Shown piece after piece: positions 1-10,388 of a stretch of 64,000 nucleotides of DNA. The stretch spans positions 124,001 to 188,000 of the forward strand of contig NZ_JAUDCO010000004.1 in the NCBI RefSeq assembly GCF_030373545.1. The letters are read 5' to 3'. The notes beneath the pieces were generated by a model. That model worked only from the letters and a program-made list of their open reading frames with translations. It had not been told where the DNA came from and did not search any database. This DNA comes from Collinsella tanakaei (lineage in GTDB: Bacteria; Actinomycetota; Coriobacteriia; Coriobacteriales; Coriobacteriaceae). The position numbers and the translations under genes are program-made. Position 1 is the stretch's first letter. Each line of letters begins with the position of its first letter.

Positions 1-3000
1 CTCGCGATCTGCGCGAACTCGAGCCCCTCGGTGCGCGCAGCGATGAGCGCGCACGACAGGATCCGCGCGTGGTAGTTGTTGGCGATGTCCAGGCGGCTGC
101 GCGTGAGGTCGACCTCGCGCATGCCGGGGACGGCGTCGGCGGTGAGCACCGGGACGCCTTGCTCCACGAACATGCCGGGCAGGTTGTGGTTGACGAGCGG
201 GTCGGTCTGGTAGGGGCGCGCCGCGAGCACGACGGCCGTGCCGCCGCGCGCCTGGACCTGTTCGAGCACCTCGGCGCCGCGGCGCTCGAGCGCGTCGGTA
301 AAGGCCTGCTGCGCGCGGTCGGCTTCCGCGAGGGCGGCGCGGGTCGCGTCGGCGGGGATATCGAAGGTGGCGGCCAGGTACTGCGCGAGCTGGCGCTCAC
401 GATCCTCGGCGGTGTACCAGTGGAACAGCGGCGAGTCGAAGGGGATGCCGAAGCGCTGCGTCGGGTTGTCCGACGAGCGGATCACCATGGGGTAGCCCTT
501 CACCACCGCGCACATGGACTCGGCGGTCTCGGCCGTGCCTTCGGGCGCGACGGTGGTGATGATCGGCATGAAGATGCGGTCGACGTGCTTGCCGGCCAGA
601 TCGCGCAGGTGCCCGTGGACGAGCTTGGCCGGGAAGCAGATGGTATCGGAGCATACGGCCGACAGCCCCTGCTCGTACATGCGGTGCGAGCTCATGCCCG
701 ACAGCACGACGGTGAAGCCGAGCGACTCGAGCAGGGCCGTCCAAAACGGCGCGGAATCCCAGATGGCAAGCACGCGGGGAATGCCGATGCGGATGCCGCG
801 GTCGGGCAGGATCTGCGCGTGGTCGGGTTTGGCAAACAGCAGGCGGGTGCGCTCCTCGAACAGGTTGGGCACGCGCCTCGCTGCGTCTGCCGCCTGCTTT
901 GCGCGCCTGCGGACCTCGTCGTCGTGCGGGTCGCCGATGACCTCGCCGCGCGAGCAGCGGTTGCCGGTGACGAAGCGCTCGCCCGTGGAGAAGCTCACGA
1001 TCGTGCGCGCGCAGTGGTTGGCGCAAAACGGGCACGTCACGTTGCCTTCGCGGGAGAAGAACAGGCGTCGTACGGCATCGAAGCCAATAAAGAAGGAGCC
1101 GGGTGCCGTGGCCTCGGTGCCCGGTGCCGTCGGACCGTCATCAGCCGCCGGCGCGTCGGCTCCGCGTCGCTCAAGCTGCTCTTTGGCGAGCAGCGCCGCT
1201 CCGATGGCGCCCATGAGGCCGGGGTAGGGGCTGCGCGTCACGCTGCGGCCGACGTGTTGCTCGAAAGCGCGCAGCACGGCGTCGTTCGTGAACGTGCCGC
1301 CCTGCACCACGATGTGCTCGCCGAGCGCATCCATGTTGGGCACGCGCACGACCTTGGTGAAGACGTTCTCGATGATGGAACGGCAGAGTCCCGCCATGAT
1401 GTCGGCGGGCGTCTTGCCGTCGCGCTGCTCCGAGATCACGCTGCTCGTCATGAACACCGTGCAGCGGCTGCCGAGCACAGCGGGGCTTTTGGATGAGAAG
1501 GCGGTCGCGGCGATGTCGGCGACCTCGATGCCCAGCGAGCGCGCGAAGTTCTCCAAAAACGATCCGCAGCCCGACGAACAGGCCTCGTTGACGATAACGT
1601 CGGTGATGACGCCATCGTCGACCCACATGGCCTTCATGTCCTGGCCACCGATGTCCAGGATGAACGTGGCGTCGGGGCAAAAGGCGAGGGCGGCCCGGGC
1701 GTGGGCGACCGTCTCGACGGTGTGGTAGTCGGCGCCGAAGGCACGGGCGAACAGCTGCTCGCCGTAGCCGGTGGTGCCGAGGGCGCGCACCTGCAGGGTC
1801 ACGCCCTGTGCGGCGTAGCGGTCGCACAGCTCGACCAAAGCATCACGGGCGACGTCGATGGGTTCGCCCTGGTTGGACGAGTAGAACGAGTCGATAGGCG
1901 TGCCGTCCATATCGAGCAGCACGAGCTTGGTCGTGGTGCTGCCCGCATCGATGCCCAAGTATACCGGCAGCGTGTCGCCGCGGTGCAGCACGGGCGCCTC
2001 GATCGGCATCAGCGCATGGTCGCGCTCGAAGGTGAGGCGCTCCTCGTCGGAGGAGAAAAACGCCGGCGTGGCAGCATGCTGGCGTCGTGGTGCTGCGGCC
2101 AGGGCGTCGAGGGCGTCCGCGACGTTTTCGAGGTCGCGTACGGCCAAACCCGCCTCAGACGTGTCGCCGGCAAGCCACAGCGCCGCTCCGCGCGCGACGA
2201 TGGTCTCGGGATGCTCGGGGATGATGACCTGGTCGGGGTCGAGCCCCAGTCGCTCGGCGAACACGCGGATGAGCGTGCGGTTGAAGGTGAGCGGGCCGCC
2301 CTGGAAGACGACGGGCGCTTTGATGTCGAGGCCCTGCGCCAGACCGCCGATCGTCTGCTTGACCAGGGCATGGAACGTCGACAGGGCGATGTCCTCCTTG
2401 GAGGCTCCCTGGTTCAGCAGCGGCTGGATGTCCGTCTTGGCAAAGACGCCGCAGCGCCCGGATATCTCGTGGACCGTGGTTCCAGCTGCGGCGAGCGCAT
2501 CGAAGTCTTCGGTTGCAACGCCCAGCACCGAGGCGATCTCGTCGATAAACGCGCCCGTGCCGCCCGCGCACGTGCCGTTCATGCGCATGTCGTCGACGCG
2601 AGGCGCTCCGCCTTGGGGATTCTCAGCGAGAAAGATCATCTTGGCGTCCTGGCCGCCCAGCTCTATGACGGTTCGGGCCTGCGGGTACAGGGCGCAGACG
2701 GCCTTGGCGCCGGCGACGACCTCCTGGACGAAGGGGGCGCCGCATGCCTCAGCGACAGGCGCCGCGCCCGATCCGGTTACCGCGAGGCGAAACGGCGTGT
2801 CGGGAAACTTGTGCGCGACCGCGCGAAGGGCCGCTGCGGCGTAGGCTGCTTGATGGGCATGATGGCGCTCGTAGCTCGTGTGAATCACGGTGTTGCTCGT
2901 GGGGTCGACCGCGACCGTCTTGACCGTCGTCGACCCGATGTCGAGACCGATCAGCATCGGAGCGCTCGGTTCGGCGGGGGGCGGGCAGGCGGTGAGTAGG

Positions 3001-3011
3001 GTATCGGACAT
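1..3011 (-). CDS. 2-hydroxyacyl-CoA dehydratase activase-like protein, partial (C-terminus outside window)
   Basis: The reading frame is open from an ATG at 3009-3011 to the left edge without a stop, about 1,000 codons, so the C-terminus is missing. Residues 19-340 and roughly 350-620 are two ASKHA/BadF-type ATPase domains. Each has the phosphate-binding pattern (GLDIGSTTVK, then GIDAGSTTTK), and the first has GGTGAFIDE. From about residue 670 comes a DUF2229-like region with a cysteine cluster (CPFCANHC) and a large dehydratase-component-like domain. Known relatives are ATP-driven activators that pass an electron to 2-hydroxyacyl-CoA dehydratases. The giant fused form is common in anaerobes, but its own substrate is unknown. 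It stands alone on the reverse strand, diverging from the ribokinase. Confidence 0.85.
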   Translation of the reverse strand, partial: MSDTLLTACPPPAEPSAPMLIGLDIGSTTVKTVAVDPTSNTVIHTSYERHHAHQAAYAAAALRAVAHKFPDTPFRLAVTGSGAAPVAEACGAPFVQEVVAGAKAVCALYPQARTVIELGGQDAKMIFLAENPQGGAPRVDDMRMNGTCAGGTGAFIDEIASVLGVATEDFDALAAAGTTVHEISGRCGVFAKTDIQPLLNQGASKEDIALSTFHALVKQTIGGLAQGLDIKAPVVFQGGPLTFNRTLIRVFAERLGLDPDQVIIPEHPETIVARGAALWLAGDTSEAGLAVRDLENVADALDALAAAPRRQHAATPAFFSSDEERLTFERDHALMPIEAPVLHRGDTLPVYLGIDAGSTTTKLVLLDMDGTPIDSFYSSNQGEPIDVARDALVELCDRYAAQGVTLQVRALGTTGYGEQLFARAFGADYHTVETVAHARAALAFCPDATFILDIGGQDMKAMWVDDGVITDVIVNEACSSGCGSFLENFARSLGIEVADIAATAFSSKSPAVLGSRCTVFMTSSVISEQRDGKTPADIMAGLCRSIIENVFTKVVRVPNMDALGEHIVVQGGTFTNDAVLRAFEQHVGRSVTRSPYPGLMGAIGAALLAKEQLERRGADAPAADDGPTAPGTEATAPGSFFIGFDAVRRLFFSREGNVTCPFCANHCARTIVSFSTGERFVTGNRCSRGEVIGDPHDDEVRRRAKQAADAARRVPNLFEERTRLLFAKPDHAQILPDRGIRIGIPRVLAIWDSAPFWTALLESLGFTVVLSGMSSHRMYEQGLSAVCSDTICFPAKLVHGHLRDLAGKHVDRIFMPIITTVAPEGTAETAESMCAVVKGYPMVIRSSDNPTQRFGIPFDSPLFHWYTAEDRERQLAQYLAATFDIPADATRAALAEADRAQQAFTDALERRGAEVLEQVQARGGTAVVLAARPYQTDPLVNHNLPGMFVEQGVPVLTADAVPGMREVDLTRSRLDIANNYHARILSCALIAARTEGLEFAQIA

Positions 3012-3122
3012 GACGCGAGGACCTATTTTCCACGAACGGTTGAATGACCTGTAAACAATACCCAATCGCTTCCGAATTAGAAGTAGTTTTCAAAAACATT
3101 TAGGTACATTACAAATTTCTGA

Positions 3123-3155
3123 CCGACAAGATGGTGCCAGGTACAAACTTGTCGG
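3123..3155. repeat. Dispersed GACAAG...CTTGTC palindromic repeat, copy 1
   Basis: Eight-base arms CCGACAAG and CTTGTCGG flank a 17-base core reading ATGGTGCCAGGTACAAA. The same design recurs at 4148, 7030 (double), 7285, 23703 and 47556. It lies between the divergent activase and ribokinase genes. Confidence 0.8.
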
Positions 3156-3225
3156 CTGGAGGGTATGCTACCGATGACCCGGCACGGGGCGTGGCGGGCG
3201 CAGACGTCAAGGCAGGTGCGCGACG

Positions 3226-4146
3226 ATGGACAAGGTAATCGTTTTCGGCAGCCTCAATATGGACCTGACGATCGAGTGTCCGCGGCAGCCGCGCATGGGC
3301 GAGACCGTCACGGGAAGCGGCTTCCTGCTCAATCCCGGCGGCAAGGGCGCAAATCAGGCCGTCGCCGCATCGCGCCTCGGGGCAGACACGCTCATGATCG
3401 GCGCGGTGGGCGCCGATGTGTTCGGGGACGCCCTTGTGACATCGCTGGAGCGGGCGGGGGTCGCATGCGGGCGCATCCACCATATCGAGGGGATTTCGAC
3501 CGGTGTGGCCTCCATCACGCGGGTGGGCGGTGACAACTGCATCGTGCTCGATCCCGGTGCAAACCACGTGCTCACGGGGCATGATGTCGCGGTCGCGCTC
3601 GAGGAGGTCGCGACCGCCGGCGACGTGTTCGTGACGCAGCTCGAATGCGATCTGGAGGCCACCTGGGAGGCGCTCGCCTGCGCGCATGCCCGCGGGCTGT
3701 ACACCATCTTCAATCCGGCACCCGCCGTCGAGATCCCGCGCGAGGTCTGGCCGGTCATCGACGCGATCTGCCTGAACGAGACGGAGTGCGAGATCGTGAC
3801 GGGTGTGTTCCCCGGCGACGAGGTGACCACGAGGCGCGCGCTGGAACAGCTGGCCTCTTGGGGCGTCGAGGTGGCAGCCCTCACGCTCGGGGCACAGGGC
3901 TCGCGCGTGTTGAGCGAGGGCGGGATTATCGAGTCCAGGCCGCCTGCGGTGCGCGTCGTCGACACGACGGGCGCCGGCGATACCTACATCGGCGCGCTCG
4001 CCATGGGCAGCGCACGCGGGCTGCCCCTCGACGAGACCGTGGAGTGGGCGACTTGCGCCTCGGCGCTCGCCACTGCCCGCCTCGGCGCGCAGCAGGCCGT
4101 TCCCGCCGCCGATGAGGTTGCCGCGCTCATAGCCGCGCGCCGCTAG
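3226..4146 (+). CDS. rbsK: Ribokinase / PfkB-family carbohydrate kinase
   Basis: 306 residues, the usual ribokinase length. Seen: N-terminal GSLNMDLT, the PfkB signature 1 region with NPGGKGANQA near residues 38-47, and the C-terminal DTTGAGDTYIGALA (about 246-259), which carries the catalytic Asp and anion hole. The family phosphorylates ribose or related sugars at O5 with ATP in the cytosol. No ribose transporter or regulator sits beside it, so the exact sugar is inferred. The ATG at 3226 follows a weak Shine-Dalgarno (SD). The gene is bracketed by two copies of the GACAAG repeat. Confidence 0.85.
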   Translation: MDKVIVFGSLNMDLTIECPRQPRMGETVTGSGFLLNPGGKGANQAVAASRLGADTLMIGAVGADVFGDALVTSLERAGVACGRIHHIEGISTGVASITRVGGDNCIVLDPGANHVLTGHDVAVALEEVATAGDVFVTQLECDLEATWEALACAHARGLYTIFNPAPAVEIPREVWPVIDAICLNETECEIVTGVFPGDEVTTRRALEQLASWGVEVAALTLGAQGSRVLSEGGIIESRPPAVRVVDTTGAGDTYIGALAMGSARGLPLDETVEWATCASALATARLGAQQAVPAADEVAALIAARR

Positions 4147-4147
4147 G

Positions 4148-4180
4148 CGGACAAGTTTGCACCTGGCACCGACTTGTCGC
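4148..4180. repeat. Dispersed GACAAG...CTTGTC palindromic repeat, copy 2
   Basis: GGACAAG and CTTGTC arms around TTTGCACCTGGCACCGA, immediately after the ribokinase stop codon. Relative to copy 1 the core is in the reverse orientation. Confidence 0.75.
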
Positions 4181-4307
4181 CCACGATTGCGGCGATACGT
4201 GTGTTTCGTGCGTGAATGCTGCCGTTTCGGTTAAGATATTTCTTCTTTAGGGTACAGGTCGTTCGGTATACGACAACGACACCCATGAGCACATAAGAGG
4301 TAAGCGC

Positions 4308-6935
<2,628 letters not shown>

Positions 6936-6961
6936 GTTTCGGGTTTCAAGCGCAGTCTTTG

Positions 6962-7002
6962 AACGGGCCGAATGCAAGCACGCATCCGGCCCGTTGCTTT
7001 GC
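6962..7002 (+). terminator. Probable terminator of clpC
   Basis: Stem AACGGGCCGAATGC / GCATCCGGCCCGTT with a short AAGCA loop, followed by GCTTTGCT. The T tract is weak. It lies 26 bases after the clpC stop. Confidence 0.7.
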
Positions 7003-7029
7003 TGCAGGTTTGCACAATTTGATGCGTGC

Positions 7030-7090
7030 GACGAGTTTGTCCCCGGCGCCATCTTGTCGCGACAAAACGGTGCCGGGGACAAACTTATCG
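7030..7090. repeat. Double GACAAG-type palindrome, copy 3
   Basis: Arms AGTTTGTCCCCGGC and GCCGGGGACAAACT enclose a central TTGTCGCGACAA palindrome. It reads as two repeat units fused head to head. It lies in the 593-base gene-free gap between clpC and disA (6936-7528). That gap otherwise holds the clpC terminator, the 7115-7251 element, repeat copy 4 and the disA leader. Confidence 0.75.
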
Positions 7091-7114
7091 CGCGCGTTGC
7101 TCGCTGTGAGCAGA

Positions 7115-7251
7115 ACCCCCGTTTACGGTTCAGTTTTTGTGGGGCCAGTCGAGTAGGCGCGAAAGTCGCAACTTCGTCACCTGCTGTTTTGTCGAGACAT
7201 GAGGCTCGTCTATCCGACGCCCCTCCGTAAAACCGAACCGTAAACGGGGGT
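7115..7251. repeat. 137-bp element with 23-bp inverted termini
   Basis: The left terminus 7115-7137 (ACCCCCGTTTACGGTTCAGT...) pairs with the right terminus 7229-7251 with a single mismatch. The 91-base interior has no credible coding frame. It could be a MITE-like insertion or a long-stem RNA. Confidence 0.6.
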
Positions 7252-7284
7252 ATGGGGCTTCAAGCATCCTTGCCAGGCGCTTTT

Positions 7285-7318
7285 GCGACAAGTTTGCGCC
7301 CGGCACCATCTTGTCGCG
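7285..7318. repeat. Dispersed GACAAG...CTTGTC palindromic repeat, copy 4
   Basis: GCGACAAG and CTTGTCGC arms around TTTGCGCCCGGCACCAT, upstream of disA. Confidence 0.75.
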
Positions 7319-7528
7319 GTGGGTGTTTCGGATTCCGATGGGCGCCCGCGTGCGCCGGACGACGGTCACGGGGTCCTCAGGAGCCAAGTGCCGCTCGGCA
7401 GCCTTGTATCAATATGCTGTTAGCTCAACGTCAGTTTTTCTTTGAGTTTCAAATCGTCTGAATAGCGGCCAGTGGTCCATGAGACAATACAACCATGACT
7501 GGGACGACGAGGCAGATGGAGCAGCACG

Positions 7529-8593
7529 TTGGATAAGAACGAGATTCAAAAGCGCATGGACCAGGCGATCCGGCTGACCGCCCCGGGGCAGCCCATCCGA
7601 ACCGCCCTGGATATGATCATCGCCGGGCACCTCGGCGCGCTCATCTGCGTGGGCGACACCGAGAACGTGCTCGCCGCCGGCAACGACGGCTTCCCGCTCA
7701 ATATCTCGTTTACCTCCAACCGCCTCTTCGAGCTCTCCAAGATGGACGGCGCAGTGGTGATCGACGAGGACCTGTCGCACATCCTGCGCGCGAACTTCCA
7801 CCTCAACCCCGATTCGTCGCTCGCGACCAACGAGACCGGCATGCGCCACCGTACCGCTGCCCGCATGAGCGTGCTCACCGACGCCATCATGATCTCGGTC
7901 TCGTCGCGCCGCTCCGTGGTGAACGTGTACGTGAAGGGCAAGGCCTACGAGCTCCAGCCCGTCTCGATGATCATGGGCTCGGTCAACCAGCTCATCGCCA
8001 CGCTGCAGACCACGCGCAGCACCCTCGACCGCTCGCTTGTCCGCCTGACCGCCCTCGAGCTTGACGACTACGTCACCCTGGCGGACATCACCGACATCTT
8101 CTCGAGCTTCGAGATCATGCAGCAGGCGAAAACCGAGCTCAAGAGCTGCATCGTCAAGCTGGGCAACCAAGGCAAGCTCGTCCAGATGCAGATGGAGCAG
8201 CTCGCCGGTGCGAGCATGGACACCGAGTACGACCTGATGATCCGCGACTACGCCAGCGACTCCTCCGAGGAGAACGCGCGCAATATCCGCGCGCGCTTCA
8301 GCGAGATGACGCCCGAGGAGCTCTCGAGCCCCACGCGCGTCGCCCGCGTGCTTGGCTACGACGATCTGGACGAGGACTCCATCATGACGCCGCTCGGCCT
8401 GCGCACGCTGTCGCGCGTGTCGGTCGTGCGCGACGGTGTGGCCGAGAAGATCGTGGACGAATATGGCTCGCTGCAGGAGCTCATGGGCGACATCCAGAAG
8501 GATCCCGAGCGCCTGGGCGATTTCGGCGTCAACAACCCCGCCATCCTGGCCGACTCTCTCGCCCGCATGCAGGGCAAGCGCGAGGGCGCGTAA
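7529..8593 (+). CDS. disA: DNA integrity scanning diadenylate cyclase DisA
   Basis: 354 residues, the family length. The N-terminal DAC domain has the DGA motif at 73-75 and the RHRT motif at 106-109, which bind ATP and metal. A helical linker follows, then a C-terminal HhH DNA-binding region from about residue 290. The enzyme makes cyclic di-AMP from two ATP while scanning DNA. The start is TTG at 7529, preceded by GGAG eight bases upstream; the nearby ATGs at 7495 and 7516 are out of frame. ispD begins two bases after the stop, so the two are surely cotranscribed. Confidence 0.95.
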   Translation: MDKNEIQKRMDQAIRLTAPGQPIRTALDMIIAGHLGALICVGDTENVLAAGNDGFPLNISFTSNRLFELSKMDGAVVIDEDLSHILRANFHLNPDSSLATNETGMRHRTAARMSVLTDAIMISVSSRRSVVNVYVKGKAYELQPVSMIMGSVNQLIATLQTTRSTLDRSLVRLTALELDDYVTLADITDIFSSFEIMQQAKTELKSCIVKLGNQGKLVQMQMEQLAGASMDTEYDLMIRDYASDSSEENARNIRARFSEMTPEELSSPTRVARVLGYDDLDEDSIMTPLGLRTLSRVSVVRDGVAEKIVDEYGSLQELMGDIQKDPERLGDFGVNNPAILADSLARMQGKREGA

Positions 8594-8595
8594 TC

Positions 8596-9297
8596 ATGCC
8601 TGCCGACGTCAGCGCCGTCATCGTTGCCGGCGGCAGCGGAACGCGCTTCGGCAATCCGGACGGCAAGCAGCTCATGGAAGTGGCGGGCCGACCGCTCATG
8701 TCCTGGTGCCTCGAGGCGTTTGACCGCGCGCCGAGCGTGGGTGTCATCGTGGTGGTCTGCCCGGTTGAGCGCACCGAGCGCGTGCGGAGCCTTGCCGTCG
8801 AGCCGTTTGGGTTCACGACGCCCGTGGTGTTCGCACCGGCAGGCGAGACCAGACAGGATTCGACGCGCGCCGGGCTTCATGCCACGCCGGATTCGATGCG
8901 CTACGTCGCTGTGCACGACGGTGCCCGTCCGCTGATCTCCGCCGAGACCATCGAGTGCGCTGTAGCGGCGCTGCGCGACGACCCTGCGCTCGACGGCGCG
9001 GTGTGCGGCCAGCCCTCGGTCGATACGCTCAAGGTTGTCGAGGACGGCATGGTCGTGCAGACGCCCGATCGCGCGCGCTTCTGGACGGTCCAGACCCCGC
9101 AGGTGTTTACCGCGGACGCTCTGCGACGCGCCTACGAGGTTGCCGACGAACAGGGATTTGCCGGGACCGATGACTCTTCACTCGTGGAGCGAGCCGGCGG
9201 GCGCGTCCGTGTGGTGGAGGCCCCGCGCGACAACCTTAAGGTGACGCTGCCGGAGGATCTGGTCCCCATCGAGGCTATGCTGCGGGCGCGCGGATAG
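8596..9297 (+). CDS. ispD: 2-C-methyl-D-erythritol 4-phosphate cytidylyltransferase
   Basis: 233 residues. The N-terminal nucleotide-binding signature VIVAGGSGTRFG (about 8-19) with downstream Lys in the GKQLMEV context, and VHDGARPLIS in mid-protein, are diagnostic of IspD. It makes CDP-ME from MEP and CTP in non-mevalonate isoprenoid synthesis. It sits two bases after disA, a linkage also known in Firmicutes and Actinobacteria. ispF follows after a 346-base gap. Confidence 0.95.
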   Translation: MPADVSAVIVAGGSGTRFGNPDGKQLMEVAGRPLMSWCLEAFDRAPSVGVIVVVCPVERTERVRSLAVEPFGFTTPVVFAPAGETRQDSTRAGLHATPDSMRYVAVHDGARPLISAETIECAVAALRDDPALDGAVCGQPSVDTLKVVEDGMVVQTPDRARFWTVQTPQVFTADALRRAYEVADEQGFAGTDDSSLVERAGGRVRVVEAPRDNLKVTLPEDLVPIEAMLRARG

Positions 9298-9356
9298 GGT
9301 TTCGGCGCGTTTTCCGTCTGCGCACGCGTCTTGCTTGCTCGCTTGCTGGCGATGTG

Positions 9357-9484
9357 CGCGAAGTGAGTGTGTCGTTTGGGAAACCGTTTGTATACCGTGC
9401 CAGTAGCAATTCATGTACCTGCGAGTTTGACCAAACTGGTCCCCGGTATATCGGGCGTTTCTAAAATGAAGCACTCACTTCGCG
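9357..9484. repeat. 128-bp element with CGCGAAGTGAGTG inverted ends, between ispD and ispF
   Basis: CGCGAAGTGAGTG at about 9357-9369 is the exact reverse complement of CACTCACTTCGCG at 9472-9484. The right end, within an 18-base exact match (9467-9484), recurs at 62147-62164 beside CitMHS. The interior has no convincing ORF. It occupies most of the 346-base ispD-ispF gap (9298-9643). The rest of the gap holds a possible -10 (TATGAT, 9603) and the ispF SD. Confidence 0.55.
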
Positions 9485-9643
9485 AACAGTGGGCCTTCAG
9501 GGCGCTCGTAGAGAGCGCTTCGGTGTCCTCGCGTCGGTTTCTTCCGGGTGTTTCGCTGCCTTTTCGGGTCCGTGCCCGCCGGGTGCCGTGCGCGGTGCAT
9601 GCTATGATGCTGGTTTGAGATTCGCGAGTAAGAGAGGCTCCTC

Positions 9644-10135
9644 ATGCAGCTGCCCGCATTGCGTATAGGACATGGGTACGACGTGCACCGACTCGTCGAA
9701 GGACGACGCTGCATCATCGGTGGCGTTGACATCCCGTACGAGAAGGGCCTGCTTGGCCATTCGGATGCCGACGTGCTCGCGCACGCGCTTGCCGACGCCA
9801 TCCTCGGCGCTTGCCGTGGAGGCGACATCGGTAAGCTGTTCCCCGATACCGACCCTGCCTACGAGGGCGCGGACTCGCTCGTGCTGCTCGAGCGCACGAT
9901 GGCGTTCGCTCGTAAGCTGGGCTTTGAGCTCGTGGACGCCGACTGCACGATCGCTGCGCAGGCGCCCAAGATTACCCCGCATCGCGATGCCATGCGCGCC
10001 AACCTGGCCCGCGCACTCGGCGTGGACGTCGAGCAGATCGGCGTGAAGGCCACCACCACCGAGCAGCTCGGCTGGGAAGGCCAAGGCGAGGGCATCGGCG
10101 CCTGGGCCGTCTGCCTCCTCACACGATGTATCTAG
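9644..10135 (+). CDS. ispF: 2-C-methyl-D-erythritol 2,4-cyclodiphosphate synthase
   Basis: 163 residues, the family length. Seen: GHGYDVHRL (about 9-17) with metal-binding Asp and His, LLGHSDADVLAHALADAILGA (the first 20 residues, about 36-55, are the IspF signature), DIGKLFPD, and the C-terminal KATTTEQLGWEGQGEGI. It cyclises CDP-ME 2-phosphate to MEcPP. The ATG follows AGAGAGG. Confidence 0.95.
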   Translation: MQLPALRIGHGYDVHRLVEGRRCIIGGVDIPYEKGLLGHSDADVLAHALADAILGACRGGDIGKLFPDTDPAYEGADSLVLLERTMAFARKLGFELVDADCTIAAQAPKITPHRDAMRANLARALGVDVEQIGVKATTTEQLGWEGQGEGIGAWAVCLLTRCI

Positions 10136-10188
10136 TACTGGGAATTTAGCTCCGCTGAATTCCCCATCTTCCTCTCCGCCAAGGAGCT

Positions 10189-10226
10189 GCCCTCCTCGAT
10201 GGGCCGCAAGGTTCATCGAGGAGGGC
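10189..10226 (+). terminator. Hairpin after ispF, possible terminator
   Basis: GCCCTCCTCGATG pairs perfectly with CATCGAGGAGGGC around a 12-base loop. There is no U tract, only CGCCTTTATT downstream. A smaller GGGAATT...AATTCCC hairpin sits just before it at 10139-10164. Confidence 0.5.
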
Positions 10227-10260
10227 GGGGATTAGTCGCCTTTATTGATTCGACATGCAA

Positions 10261-10371
10261 GGAGGTCTGCTGGATTCGCCCGCCGCGAGTTCCGCACGAG
10301 CAGAAGGCGCCATCGGCGCCTTCGTCGCGAGTCAGGACTGCCCGAGCGCCGGGCGAATCCAGCAGACCTCC
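10261..10371 (+). promoter_or_regulatory. Long nested hairpin in the cysS leader
   Basis: A 22-base arm beginning GGAGGTCTGCTGG (10261-10282) pairs perfectly with 10350-10371. An inner stem AAGGCGCC/GGCGCCTT (10304-10322) sits inside. The structure ends 17 bases before the cysS ATG. The outer left arm begins with a strong SD-like AAGGAGG that would be base-paired. No T-box consensus is visible. It could be a regulatory RNA or one of the long palindromes typical of this genome. Confidence 0.5.
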
Positions 10372-10388
10372 CCAGAAGGGTTCCAGCC

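Noticed and set aside
3123-3155. Interpreting the GACAAG palindromes as a CRISPR array
   Set aside because: Copies are scattered singly over the window without regular spacing and no cas genes are present.
10261-10371. T-box riboswitch upstream of cysS
   Set aside because: No T-box consensus or antiterminator bulge and no recognisable specifier stem; only a long hairpin is seen.
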